Shown: positions 19,101-23,817, counted from the stretch's first letter. The stretch: DNA of 44,773 bases from Candidatus Omnitrophota bacterium (GCA_016196565.1 JACPXK010000017.1:1-44773), one strand, 5' to 3'. Numbers and translations are program-made. The notes: generated by a model not told the origin, from the letters alone.

Positions 19101-21714
19101 ATCTTTATCCAGACAAAGAGTAAACGTCACGAAGCCGATGAAACAGCATGGAATCTTGTACATTACGGAAACCATAAGAGAATTTGCCAATGATTTTGAC
19201 GGCCGGTTTAATCCAACGCCTGAGATTCGCAATGGCTTTAATGTGCAATCGCTGGCTGTCAGGGATCAGATGATAAAATTTGCCTTGGAACAATCCCGGC
19301 AGAACGTGCCGCTTGCGTACGGCCTCCTAAAATTCTTAACGGGTCAAATCATGCAAGCCCCCAAAAATACTGCCTATCACAAGGCTATTTATCAACGTTA
19401 TTTAGATTTGCTGAGAATTGCGAATGTCAGTGTTAAACGCACAGGGCAAACGGGAGCGCATAATCGGAAACTTGAAATACTGATTCGCGCACCCGAAAAA
19501 TCTAACTTGAAATGGGAATCTTTGATTAGCATCACAGACATTGGCAACAAATCCTTCGGGCAAGTGAATTCGGAAATTGTGGAGGAGCTTCGCCGAATTC
19601 GGAAAAACGGTTTTATTCAGGAAATAGTCCCGATTACTTTTAATTCCGGTACCATTCAATTCGGCCCTAAAGAAGAATCCCGTGCCTTAAAGGTTACCAA
19701 TGATGATAATCAGCTTGAACAGTTGCTTTCAATGTCTCTGCACACTCTAGGCCGCTCTGAGGCGCGCAAAGATGAAAATGAGCTGACGCCGTCGTTATTA
19801 ACCAGCCCCGTTGAGATTGAGGCGCAAGAACATTTTGATTTCAGGTATCGAGGGTCTTTCGAGGTTTCTCCGCGAGGAAAGCAAACCCTTCAATTTAGCT
19901 ATGATTCTGCCGCCCGTTTATTTGGCTTTACGGTAAAAGGTACCCCACACAACCAGGGAGTCGTAAAAACTCAATCTTATCAAATCGAGATTGTTCCGGG
20001 AGATGAGGAGCCTGTGGTTCGGGTTACCAATTTGAATAAAAAAGATGAAGGTGAAGCTTCGTCCGGAAAAAACGTCACCGTGTGGCCGGTGACGTCGCCT
20101 ATTCTTACGCCGGGACCAAGCTCCGATACGTTGGCGGACGCAGCCCTCGAATTAAAAGATATTACCGATTCCTCTTCATCGGCGTCCCCATTGCCGCCGG
20201 CGGCTGAACAGGAAGAGCAAAAAAGTGAAAGTCAGGTCATGACCGAGGCCCTCGCACCCCTTCGGGCTGTGATGGAAAGAGCACGGGTCATTGCCGACAA
20301 TACTTGGAATGTGGATCATGCCAATATTTATTATGACATCACGCATACGGCGTTTGATTTAATGCTCCGCCTCAAACAAAGCGGAAGTGTTGATGACGCA
20401 AAAAGCGCCGTGGAAATTTTTCTCGAAAAACAAATAGACATGCCCGCAGGGATGAATCAAAAAGCGGCCGTGCGCACCTTAAAAGAAGTCGTCGCCAATC
20501 CTCCTCCTGCCGTTCCTCAATCCCGCTCCGAAGCGAGAAAAAAGACGAAGGATCAATTATTGGATAGTAAAGAGAAAGAATTGACGCAGCATGGTGTTGG
20601 TACTCGCAATGTTTATCAAGGAGAATCTTTGCATTTCGAAAAAGGCGAAGAAAGAGAGCTTGAGCTTTTTGATGGAAATAACCCAAAACCCCTTACAACG
20701 GTTTCCTTGCGTAGCCAAAAGGAAAGAGATGCTGTTTGGGCAAAAATTAAAGAATTTGGCCGTGTTGAACGCGTTATGTCTCATTATTTTTTATTCACGA
20801 AGATGAATTTGCTCAGGGTTGTTAATGGAAAAGTTAAGGTCCTAAACTTTCAAGGAGATTGGCTTGGCCCATCTTCAGTCGATCTCGTTCTTGATGACCA
20901 GCAGAGAGGTTATGGCGCTTACTCCGAGATGCGGGTTCGGCGGGCGGCCAATATCGTGGCCCGTTCTTTCATGGGAGAAGCGCTGGCTACGCGATCTGAA
21001 GCCAGGGAAATCGCAAACGCGGGTTTTCGTGGTTTTGAGGGGCCTCTTCGGCAAGCTGAAAAAAGATTTGCAAGAGAGGATCTTATAAAAGCCGGGCGGG
21101 GATTTGATTCCGTCACGCGGGGAATTAATCAGCCGGTTATGCTTCACGATCAACCCTCGGAAGATCAGTTCCGTGTTATGGGTGCTGATGATGTTGAAAC
21201 ATGGGTAAGTTACGCGAGGGGTGCCGTTAATTCAAATAAATATGTTACGGTCCGTTTGCCCAATTACGCGGTTGCGGGCTCCAACCGGAAAGTCGCGGAT
21301 TTAGTGGCAAGCCAGAAAACGAATAAAAATGATCCTGTGGAATGGAAACCTGTTCCGGGAAGCGATGACATTGTTCTTTATCATAAAGACCGCCCTGGCG
21401 GTGTTTCTTTCGCCGAAGAGCCGACGCTTGTCATACGCTCCGAATCGAGAAATGACGGAACATCCCGGCTTGATCCGCATAAGTACTTCACGGGCGCCGC
21501 GGTTTCTTCTAAAGACAGGCCGGGATTTATTATGGCGGGGCTTCTTTTAATCGCAGATTCCCTTCACAAGCAAATTCCAGATTTTATTGCCCGGTCTGAG
21601 GCGCGTGACGGCGCAGGTTTTGTTTACCATCTTAGGAATGCCGATTCTTTGTCACGCTTGTCCCAGCTTGGCAACCTGCTTGTCTTCAGGCGAGCCACCG
21701 CATCCGCCGCTTAA
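4141..21714 (+). CDS. Giant secreted multi-segment protein (5,857 aa) punctuated by RSETR-type motifs
   Basis: One uninterrupted 17.6-kb frame. It opens with Lys-rich MKSKLKTPAALKR and a hydrophobic stretch ending at VYGA, a signal peptide or anchor. Residues about 70-530 form a ChaN/TraB/Tiki-like region (LVQDAH, IALEGASEE, VAGGFHTEG). Residues about 740-930 contain a degenerate P-loop-like GGNDKTSEKLA; no kinase activity can be claimed. Two TM-like helices lie at about 1335-1403, and a second signal-like hydrophobic stretch at 3815-3841. HEAT-like repeats cover about 1415-1680 and 2125-2600. Duplicated 105-residue modules lie at about 3687-3793 and 4400-4505, and a Pro/Ser/Gly-rich linker at about 4300-4381. 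Many remaining segments are beta-rich and unrecognised. Twenty RSETR-like motifs split it into 21 segments. No PEP-CTERM or other C-terminal sorting signal is seen. Omnitrophota are known for giant proteins; adhesion, predation or polyprotein roles are speculation. Confidence 0.9.
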   Translation: MKSKLKTPAALKRLLSFWILIVFLISNTFPYPVYGASPAVEASLKISPENLAAIQIPQNIGKIQEFHQGKSSQVVVLVQDAHAIPDAQRSIQKIIEHFQKEYGVGLIALEGASEELDARIFRSFPDKGILKRVFEEYFEKGELSGSVAAAIFSNVGGGKPAFFKGVEDWPLYEEGIGLYLKASKEEGSYGAKIAELKKEIQKKKAEVYSKELLDLDRSLESFHARHENLAAVLKKFAAIRLPEKGTELALLVEEILREGEDKKLLESEVEGLAKKMQTLLKKGRKDIKAFDRNAFNQKYQEFQTSQIAPEAFALFLKEIAAKQNLPLRFSPYVEELIHKQKQMRNIEGTEIFREFEVYSRSVKESLFRSDEERKLDQSSHELELLERFARLELSREDWNELNALSLRAPEGRSNLRENLKSHFNFYRNAQKRESALFGNLLSLMKQKKSNASIFVAGGFHTEGLTRLLKEQGISYLLLMPQIKSLPETDYYREHMNGNVSWKNYLKAENGKINLYQAFVRATRDKLLTGHSSLLKIWRDQIIRDLAVERRAAAAHDYTAFIDEVSKNKRADQFLAPWQIKVDRFLKNLRRLEENHQLTEQNVLKILNPSMAIGLLDVAPFQRRLFVPDDLIGLDSRSETRMESENPYLNKDLIPKHKQAFLEAIHRLERELFDKKGITFDQNPSVKDLAEVIQPPSSGLELVYAKAFFNMGKVLGIWEIAEAEKGDDAGATIKIQKVNRNILPSLTDSEEVMADETVQGMRAGIHRIKQILEHRAKGGKPIVLTLLGGNDKTSEKLAREISTSGIPGIPSIVVMPGAEFVARGGIRDGGGENFFFFSSQPDSYFIPRTSFAEYPENWLDFNGFQGRLAQALSFHSLVILTGVPSEVLLRNSDVSPLRVRILSSSKRSELLGYLQNAIDISKADLMITENFPTDEEGISRSETRTPLPLKFDTIKALETELKERGVDEEVFTAVLSTVVASLSKPLNISIVLTPRGNSEQTILIYDRKNGDLWLLPFNPFDNTGRMVGNNTKKLMNVGKVPNIGAFNLILENGWKPYVLAFNYDKKQVFYFEIPMGKGSKKPYNLSWNIGPISDNTPPYKLRLDDRYVSVGGKSYSVYGELYDGRIDDSPVLTGSSDDYKGQNPYHQPTFPPDPKEKTAYYSFLPDGELAAGVGGRAQVLTDAQLTEAKQQLAPFLNKIGFSEEQLVSHLGGDLDGWTLEGFYVEGDITQGIFETEDLPFKWKVKDWHLLFREKETVTPQLEQRGEKLSVLGRTEYVYLVDQNGKTQHVDLGSNLLTTHYRIFSIHDQADLQFLANLKNPYNAKELNRSETRTMRRTASALILLFGAGITAAVALPLHAGLTKFLNIEPNGLLSDAVLVITSTSTIGGLILLGRYLTRRRPDKDFPPDNSRSETRATKQRRIVTEKDFLKRNRNILNAALSDFLQFSASGNDEWKYSFSDLPQFVASGYKSKSSRYQTAIETFLRLRVKGAIPFLIEQINLLISHTEIYGYDKENKDDVKRNEDFKKIKSMLELLFVEEGHVPYVSWSGIVGNPMAFLLLDEELETLVEELENQKITRVNEDKLLEANRPVFSTAIFNLSKFLHWSNGGEFISYPWNAHSEALETFLSSKDKPGLYRDAIMTFFRLRNEGAIPYLIEQITYFQRGTDSRMLYKTFAILNLLRSETRTDKKKLSTLDELVAYMDSRRDFSTYDGTRRYYPTGEPEVSEEHPYREWLKAERPVLTYHNLKLKDDNDRRFGDLEFYTESSGTAASKQIFQFNFILYPETGKRNNALSIEIFDSKEGPRTDKETSFDLEVDSFEVPLDPSLPLHLVFNVPSVPQGLAEIFRSAGLDMGHFDLKVQGMEEAAGESSEFVSTDITVSIVEQGQRSETRANADKKVPVQVISLPSKRELMRLLANRYSAGKMFNFYGSSMEWKSKGRTIAIKQGSYTDDIPYLFLSISLQGKRVLTGRGRSEEEKTVFDSYVDEGSPYGEGGSGSVSFNSPETNVSFGVKNLQKAIYLVVTASELGIPSSAGNIEILFLDTHSRSLKHSRVLRVAEDLFQYHNGQKSYHLKKQKNVRFVVFANLSKYASSAPDQTPESRRYYALIKVLKPLIPRSEVKSETRTGKKDSDIDKALIDVVRLGQNVRDRVAAIEALGNRNVRAVVPVLHRILSDYSNRNKEETGPNQRAVKLKLPLGAEEENQLIKASLEALGKIMDRRSIPYLINFAKVVQPVLDWYELKLKVLAILADFRDIRAAGVFAVFVEDLTGSISRRTEEEDKVLGNIAGAFYAMKSSPEIIDIIINFLRSPVSQWETQSKDLLSVAVRILADSGDPRTEQIFRNILRSTSDYRLKGGDSLFPGLYNMVLDALSGVRTLAAEKLLKDVVVSASKPKQGRSSVTKNLSDEKRWNAGFDSAEILLKDFKSHEAERIAIRFAISSSIVHSESVRSLLVRHGRAEAAIPELVGLFRTSGIQGMHFYQNIRFAVKTLHDFNWQPEGVIPELLKLLRSPQWEIRQFAAETIRDFKLEPKDGQDRIHYFFGLGSWKNLVMAGPSALPLLRKALRDSNENISLGAARAILEMATGSKTEGADESAGPQLAAGGQAKSEVRAGRTDIPAKSQLSPQFSPRNYGYVETSEGVPAGQEYDRVQRPSDHFTDYAEEHSPKIAIFPSSLIASSKKLSRDIRRAGELEVNVPQFRNLLGKTLLHLLNKKARSPEEDKILSYFQLIQSVFQTTGFSGPFLDQMQQARDLSILEQTEIQLKVEEGVKAYFTQPTQQDLISYFMPHFARNFKEAIVDLAKAQGFYGENAMLAAYYRAFQLLVGITFPLDPPGKQNFGGQKPALSPKESLKLGLTFFRVLYQSGAYEEIAKEQDYLSDVGPENYAANLTRILRENDSILIEAIQGSGDLTDFINAHFDHLVEKLASEPRVGKTEAGMALNIDGIPVVFFEGGRPSGFTPLTQIGSMDAKIIQNVGAQKVRALMEKIKLERNLEAADIPKLIEAGAANLNWVTDLAEAMADKPMAHLTPAEVLLKAEGVALKTARDHFSEGAYDLYRLLAASDYLLDAEQTVKARQRAIVYEETVAMASFGDFESVDVRRDPDMVYVPMLPDVYSLLGLAAAKEGKHLKKYFGRIPTGIPSARKITANLEALQELQEVFQTLTAETRGWEAATQGRKDREQLVPIENRDLVKRLYENWLRRGRIANAKPVTFPAMTFGIHDIDSGVHYEGQVMFAVGGPLEGTVRTMDGQDANFAAYHLWRMVNDGGETITTAEHTNLINEPRNAGAFQTDQGIAELYKVRLAETYNPGNILSVSRSEAKSETRSADQMLQRNAQVFAHRKGYAASTTGKQVWQGVHSRLSAVQSEDDVPIGPREWREFLRPILEALNIPDWLDTYLSEVVQEAKLQHVQAAIKALRFIRGKAQRAGQNEILSQAGQFLSVLTGDDSAGHDYSEIDDATIETVRRFIDDQWWKGLYQEKGVYPPIARTILGKLIPPGKPSGSNDLDLPFVSFRQDGPNSQLDPHEEVILIQTMGTPRGIYDRLGVQILFPRTGLAYWAIPELDSTLSGFQAIPPLEYLTHGHRHLDGNQDLWFRENFDTLFADVVVRPENQDGLLSFVSNFSSSHGIPIQNILRLKITGQVGLDLTDSDWEQKARERRVDSSDEITLFYRPYQGPLTIQLAPEPHKGALAPEGDDLQKLQRGQYYEFITDGSGMQRAIYYRIAENTNLGNVLQAVREATRYFSARLVSTEIGSEDPRRREEIFHRAQEFQQSQQPHKLMPLFSGDIAIFEFNISLRQTEEPWFSENPPLVVRSETRMPGWQMMIGLAFIGGLWIGQGGIAEAQNIKNLNAEISYVQFGLDFNTGELARLVKEGKLIRQAKSETRSLYDEAMNAFTQRLESLEQRINAFLRHTQSLSFYRIYLTALGHLDIRHSDTKAQLAVFGTMGEGAIIDISKLYPTSLVSHVLNSYLRPPSQKWEGEVRPHVFLVPFWVPRAAFQNIFAAVEDALSDQANFFFEENPTWKKIVGKYNAEQNRVAVDIWDDAGKTVIDLIDWRKPGDETHSGLPKLVRAREETNNELVQQLNLAFTALGYNSDHIIAFPSRDPKVIEFRYNDPEFERIPSRFNLTTDLEALENFLERALNLSESPLERSSRSEARIKLKVLVGELASVNVKGEPEVIDYSSDNGQTFAARLEKLAMQSHYAAIAVAMSASVRDDLIREPFRSKQLKVLEWFILPAKPAQRKKEILSILSFIHDGRAKQKTRRLGSLPTHYQIDKNVEFRVDEGKSVPRDLKTGVHSMLLISPANLGPEPVPEAAKKGGRGPKGDTGGLPSKRPKFPPGKSGSEAKSVPPPSEEIETGSSSVEEGIREGLRPVSRSGSSSSPRSETRLTVEESPVEPKGILGPQGDELSRLQRGQYYHFETDATGLLQTIYYRVAETPILGQVISAIRQATGYRSSKIVGTEVGAEDPERKAEIERQFEEIKQSPSLLPLQPGDLVLLKFNTSLFESASVETASSSRSETRTLKPQIGVEILQYEELFQAPEPKENVLPLIVDGLARLADRYNDVQAVGITEAKDIMRNGMPDPEDLKDKIAWWPGGDLSEVKKYLQQNYPSDQGYSYGILTLNFTGEHYETGYEFGRMITIIPIRRTWKRFVGVGAFDSRDVLMDLVKHQPVGSEDTGYPKVNVRYDEQGDKFIFNNELELRFGPKGPWARPIYISHLQGSLIYTVNEYLLGIGEGWPESNGSGEVYSPIGLVFWRSPKQALEKRTIKFSPAIRIEEASGPIFGFETPSDFIESPQRRNYLFRTGQIRSGRIRSEARMQEGPFVGFDGFYPPVVLDRLDYRVVKRDKEPATYVFKRELYIRFQAPVYDDKGNPEISRLTMEIWKKDEEDNKVVLNINSLRGIGNGDIDKIILYFDKSAVEQLNAKGIQSGGKVQIEVSSPIGTSNQRQSEMIQNNPPLVKKQRPGDKVKQARTVRKAAKAVQELEKASLSRQRVNVTKPMKQHGILYITETIREFANDFDGRFNPTPEIRNGFNVQSLAVRDQMIKFALEQSRQNVPLAYGLLKFLTGQIMQAPKNTAYHKAIYQRYLDLLRIANVSVKRTGQTGAHNRKLEILIRAPEKSNLKWESLISITDIGNKSFGQVNSEIVEELRRIRKNGFIQEIVPITFNSGTIQFGPKEESRALKVTNDDNQLEQLLSMSLHTLGRSEARKDENELTPSLLTSPVEIEAQEHFDFRYRGSFEVSPRGKQTLQFSYDSAARLFGFTVKGTPHNQGVVKTQSYQIEIVPGDEEPVVRVTNLNKKDEGEASSGKNVTVWPVTSPILTPGPSSDTLADAALELKDITDSSSSASPLPPAAEQEEQKSESQVMTEALAPLRAVMERARVIADNTWNVDHANIYYDITHTAFDLMLRLKQSGSVDDAKSAVEIFLEKQIDMPAGMNQKAAVRTLKEVVANPPPAVPQSRSEARKKTKDQLLDSKEKELTQHGVGTRNVYQGESLHFEKGEERELELFDGNNPKPLTTVSLRSQKERDAVWAKIKEFGRVERVMSHYFLFTKMNLLRVVNGKVKVLNFQGDWLGPSSVDLVLDDQQRGYGAYSEMRVRRAANIVARSFMGEALATRSEAREIANAGFRGFEGPLRQAEKRFAREDLIKAGRGFDSVTRGINQPVMLHDQPSEDQFRVMGADDVETWVSYARGAVNSNKYVTVRLPNYAVAGSNRKVADLVASQKTNKNDPVEWKPVPGSDDIVLYHKDRPGGVSFAEEPTLVIRSESRNDGTSRLDPHKYFTGAAVSSKDRPGFIMAGLLLIADSLHKQIPDFIARSEARDGAGFVYHLRNADSLSRLSQLGNLLVFRRATASAA
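5352..5387. repeat. REP-like element inside the giant gene
   Basis: GTCCTTGC (5352-5359, one mismatch to the GTCATTGC arm elsewhere in the window) is followed by a GCGAGCCCC/GGGGCG palindrome and GCAATCTC. It is translated as part of SLRAPEGRSNLREN in the first segment of the giant protein, with no frame disruption. Confidence 0.6.
8119..8382 (+). other. Short two-helix membrane-like segment between two RSETR motifs
   Basis: Between motifs at 8119 and 8368 the protein reads TMRRTASALILLFGAG with a following hydrophobic run, then a second run (AVLVITSTSTIGGLILLG) ending in RRR. These are two predicted TM helices in a 78-residue segment, with positive charges at both ends. It resembles a small membrane protein captured within the giant frame. 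Confidence 0.55.
8452..8643 (+). repeat. Internal HEAT-like duplication, copy A
   Basis: It encodes LSDFL...AIETFLRLRVKGAIPFLIEQI. Copy B at 8929-9123 has NLSKFL...AIMTFFRLRNEGAIPYLIEQI. The shared core FxRLRxxGAIPxLIEQI points to a duplication of about 65 residues inside one segment (residues 1415-1680). Confidence 0.7.
8929..9123 (+). repeat. Internal HEAT-like duplication, copy B
   Basis: Partner of the copy at 8452-8643. The segment ends about 20 residues later at the next RSETR motif (9181). This part of the giant gene is noticeably more AT-rich than its flanks. Confidence 0.7.
10513..11952 (+). other. HEAT / PBS-lyase-like repeat region of the giant protein
   Basis: Residues about 2125-2604 contain repeated units of helix-turn-helix type: VRDRVAAIEALGNRNVRAVV, LIKASLEALGKIMDRRSIPY, AIPELVGLFR, VIPELLKLLRSPQWEIRQFA and ALPLLRKALRDSNENISLG. 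Such repeats form solenoid scaffolds for protein binding. The region is bounded by the long motif RSEVKSETR and the variant AKSEVR. Confidence 0.7.
15199..15519 (+). repeat. Duplicated 105-residue module, copy 1
   Basis: Residues 3687-3793, beginning LAPEGDDLQKLQRGQYYEF and ending GDIAIFEFNISL. Copy 2 (17338-17655) starts LGPQGDELSRLQRGQYYHF. Both copies sit just before an RSETR motif, so the module and motif were probably duplicated together. The function is not recognised; it looks like an alpha/beta ligand-binding domain. Confidence 0.8.
15568..15786 (+). other. Short segment with signal-peptide-like start between two motifs
   Basis: Directly after RSETR (15568-15582) comes MPGWQMMIGLAFIGGLWIG followed by AEAQ, which looks like a complete signal peptide with an AxA-type site. 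The 62-residue segment ends at AKSETR (15769). It resembles the N-terminus of a formerly independent secreted protein. Confidence 0.6.
17338..17655 (+). repeat. Duplicated 105-residue module, copy 2
   Basis: Residues 4400-4505. It shares RLQRGQYYxFxTDxxG, IYYRxAE, A(I/V)RxAT and TE(I/V)GxEDPxR with copy 1 at 15199-15519. It is bounded on both sides by RSETR motifs (17284 and 17686), so a whole segment is essentially this module. Confidence 0.8.
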
Positions 21715-21720
21715 TCCACA

Positions 21721-22497
21721 TCATTTAATTTGAGTCTGCAGTAATCCGGGATTATCGGAAATAATTCCGTCCGCGCCTTTTTCTTTAAGGTCTTTCATCA
21801 TAGCCGGCTCGTTGATCGTCCAATAGAAAACGTGAATTTCCCTTTCGTGAAGAAAATCCATCCATTTTTTTGAATCCAAAGAAATTCCGGAAGATTTTGT
21901 GGGAATCGAAGCGACAAGCAACGGGTCTTTTTTGATGCCGGGCTTAGGCTTTCGAGAATCAAAAAGAAGGGAACACACTTCTTTTTCGGAGGCAAAGCGG
22001 TGGGTCTCGGGATATTTGTTTTTCATGGTTTTTGAAACAATGTCGTGTTTTGAGCCGACAATCGAACGTTTTAGGGCATCATGCTTTTTGACGAGCTCCA
22101 TCACTTTATCGGTGAGTTCTGCCGAGCGCGGTTTGATTTCGACGGCAAAAAGGCCTTTAGGGAAACCGGAAAGGACTTCTTCGAGGGTGGGAATGCGGAT
22201 CCCTTTTCCGCGATGGGGAAAAGATTGATTTTTATCCGGATCGAAGTAAAATCCGGCATCGAGTTTTCGTATTTCTTCGAGACGGTGATTGGAAACATAA
22301 CCTTTGCCGTTGGTGGTCCGTTCCAGGCGCTCGTCATGAAGGATCACCGGAACGCCGTCTTGGGTGATATGGACGTCGAATTCAATCATGCCGGCTTTTA
22401 ATTTTTCCAAGGCCAGAGAAAAAGACTCGAAGGTATTTTCCGGCATCAGGGCCGCAGCGCCGCGATGCCCAATCACAAGAGGTTTGGTTTCAAACAT
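21721..22497 (-). CDS. Glycerophosphodiester phosphodiesterase
   Basis: The start is the ATG at 22497 (MFETKPLVIGHRG). The open frame extends upstream, but that part is only the complement of the divergent methyltransferase gene. The protein has 258 residues, a normal size for the bacterial cytoplasmic family. Catalytic features are H11-R12-G13, PENT (19-22), EFDVHITQDGVPVILHD (metal-binding Glu/Asp and His), VEIKP and the terminal GADGIISDNP. It hydrolyses glycerophosphodiesters to glycerol-3-phosphate and an alcohol in phospholipid turnover. No signal peptide is seen. The stop lies 6 bp from the giant gene stop in convergent orientation. Confidence 0.92.
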   Translation of the reverse strand: MFETKPLVIGHRGAAALMPENTFESFSLALEKLKAGMIEFDVHITQDGVPVILHDERLERTTNGKGYVSNHRLEEIRKLDAGFYFDPDKNQSFPHRGKGIRIPTLEEVLSGFPKGLFAVEIKPRSAELTDKVMELVKKHDALKRSIVGSKHDIVSKTMKNKYPETHRFASEKEVCSLLFDSRKPKPGIKKDPLLVASIPTKSSGISLDSKKWMDFLHEREIHVFYWTINEPAMMKDLKEKGADGIISDNPGLLQTQIK

Positions 22498-22506
22498 GGA
22501 CGTATT

Positions 22507-23238
22507 ATGATCATGAATTCTTCCATTGCAATCATTTTGGTCGAAACGGAAACGCCGGACAATATCGGCGCGGCGGCCCGTGCCATGAAGAATATGGGGC
22601 TTTCGGATCTCCGGCTTGTCAGGCCTCCCGCCCATTGGAAAAGAAAGGGCAGGAAAATGGCCATGTCCGCCCGCGACGTTCTTCAAAACGCCCGGACTTT
22701 CAAAACCCTTCCCGAGGCCGTCCGTGACAGGCATTTTGTGATCGCCGCTTCGCGCCGGCAGGGAAGGCGCCGCGGCAGGCTGCTTGGTTTTGAGGACGCC
22801 CTTCAAACCATCGAGCAAATCATTCGTTCCGGCAAGAAAGCCGCGATTGTTTTCGGCAAAGAATCCAAAGGGCTTTCCAACGAGCATCTTTTATTTTGTG
22901 ACACAGTCACAACTTTTCCGGCGCATCCTGCCTATCCTTCCATTAATTTGGCGCAGGCCGTCATGATTATGGCTTTTTCCTTATTCGCGAGAACGGATGT
23001 TAAATCCAAAACTGAAGACCTGCCCTTAATTTCAAAAACCGAAATGGAAACAGCGCTTGAAGCCTTTAATCAGGGAGTAAATGCCTTGGATTATAAAGAG
23101 GAAGTGGCGCTTCGGGTTCATAAAACATTTCGGGCCCTTATCAAAAGAAGCGGGCTTCTGCCAAGCGAAGCCCAAATGCTTAAAGGCCTCAGCCGTCGCG
23201 TTCGCGAAAGAACTGGTAGAAATACAAAAGGTAACTGA
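22507..23238 (+). CDS. trmJ: TrmJ-type tRNA/rRNA 2'-O-methyltransferase (SpoU/SPOUT family)
   Basis: The ATG at 22507 or 22513 opens M(IM)NSSIAIILVETETPDNIG, the first SPOUT motif (usually VEPxxPxNIGAAARAMKNMG). Motif 2 is AIVFGKESKGLSNEHLLFC and motif 3 is YPSINLAQAVMIMAFSLF, which build the SAM-binding knot. The C-terminal helical extension of about 75 residues matches TrmJ proteins, which 2'-O-methylate tRNA position 32; substrate here is inferred. Its start codon is only 9-15 bp from the divergent diesterase start, with no visible Shine-Dalgarno. pyrE follows 33 bp downstream on the same strand. Confidence 0.85.
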   Translation: MIMNSSIAIILVETETPDNIGAAARAMKNMGLSDLRLVRPPAHWKRKGRKMAMSARDVLQNARTFKTLPEAVRDRHFVIAASRRQGRRRGRLLGFEDALQTIEQIIRSGKKAAIVFGKESKGLSNEHLLFCDTVTTFPAHPAYPSINLAQAVMIMAFSLFARTDVKSKTEDLPLISKTEMETALEAFNQGVNALDYKEEVALRVHKTFRALIKRSGLLPSEAQMLKGLSRRVRERTGRNTKGN

Positions 23239-23271
23239 TAGAATAACGGCATAATCTTGGGAGCTAAACCA

Positions 23272-23817
23272 ATGGATGAATCAAAGCTAAAAGAAAATCT
23301 GCTTCAAATGATCAAGGAAAAAGCCGTGGTGCGGGGCGAGCGCACGCTTGCCTCCGGCAAAAAATCGAATTTTTATATTGACGGCAAACAAGTCACTTTA
23401 GATCCCCAAGGTATTTTGGTGGTGGGAAAACTTATTCTTTCCATGATTCAGTCCCTGAATGCGAATGCGATCGGAGGGCCTACGCTTGGGGCCGATCCTA
23501 TTGCCACGGCCGTGGCGCTTCTCAGTTCCCAAACCGGTAAACCCTTAAAAGCCTTTATTGTCCGTAAAGAAGCCAAAAAGCATGGCATGCAGAAAATGAT
23601 TGAAGGTCCGGCCATTCAGGAAGGGGATCGTGTGGTGATGGTGGAGGATGTTATCACTACCGGCGGGTCGGTACTCACTGCGATTCAGGAAATCGAGAAA
23701 TTAAAAGCGCGGGTGGTCAAAGTGATTTGCCTTCTGGACAGAAACGAAGGGGCCAGCGAAAAGCTGGCCCCTTATCAATACACGCCTATTTTTTCAATTC
23801 AAGATTTGGGTGTTTAA
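23272..23817 (+). CDS. pyrE: Orotate phosphoribosyltransferase
   Basis: GGGAG (23259-23263) lies 8 nt before the ATG at 23272, which decides the start over an upstream TTG at 23257. The 181-residue product has RGERTLASGKKSNFYID, the conserved N-terminal orotate/PRPP region, GPTLGADPIA, FIVRKEAKKHG, and the PRPP loop VMVEDVITTGGSV. It makes orotidine monophosphate from orotate and PRPP in pyrimidine synthesis. A strong GC-rich hairpin lies inside the 3' part of the gene. It converges with the gene at 23826 with an 8-bp gap. Confidence 0.95.
   Translation: MDESKLKENLLQMIKEKAVVRGERTLASGKKSNFYIDGKQVTLDPQGILVVGKLILSMIQSLNANAIGGPTLGADPIATAVALLSSQTGKPLKAFIVRKEAKKHGMQKMIEGPAIQEGDRVVMVEDVITTGGSVLTAIQEIEKLKARVVKVICLLDRNEGASEKLAPYQYTPIFSIQDLGV
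23747..23773. other. Perfect 11-bp hairpin inside pyrE
   Basis: AAGGGGCCAGC (23747-23757), loop GAAAA, GCTGGCCCCTT (23763-23773). It encodes EGASEKLAP in frame. It resembles the GGGGCC/GGCCCC terminator-like palindrome at 36974-37000 but lies about 45 nt before the pyrE stop, so it is not a simple terminator. Confidence 0.6.

Larger units (their letters stand above)
6046..21606 (+). repeat. Twenty interspersed RSETR-type motif copies within the giant gene
   Basis: The commonest DNA form is CGCTCCGAAACGCGG. Copies (first base, residue): RSETR 6046 (636), 6955 (939), 8119 (1327), 8368 (1410), 9181 (1681), 9799 (1887), 15568 (3810), 17284 (4382), 17686 (4516). Long forms: RSEVKSETR 10486 (2116) and RSEAKSETR 14080 (3314). 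AKSEVR 11950 (2604), AKSETR 15769 (3877). RSEAR 16591 (4151), 18577 (4813), 19753 (5205), 20524 (5462), 20992 (5618), 21592 (5818). RSESR 21436 (5766). Codon use inside the motif is strongly conserved in the short RSETR copies, while spacing varies from about 50 to 700 residues. The motif therefore marks segment borders and is not a tandem repeat. A degenerate GSEAKS also occurs near 17161. Confidence 0.9.

Noticed and set aside
6046..21606. CRISPR-like array from regularly repeated 15-bp units
   Set aside because: Spacing is irregular (about 170 to 2,100 bp) and every unit is in frame within one coding sequence.
21721..22887. 388-residue version of the diesterase
   Set aside because: The extra 130 residues are the complement of trmJ and resemble no known N-terminus; the HRG motif lies 11 residues after the ATG at 22497.
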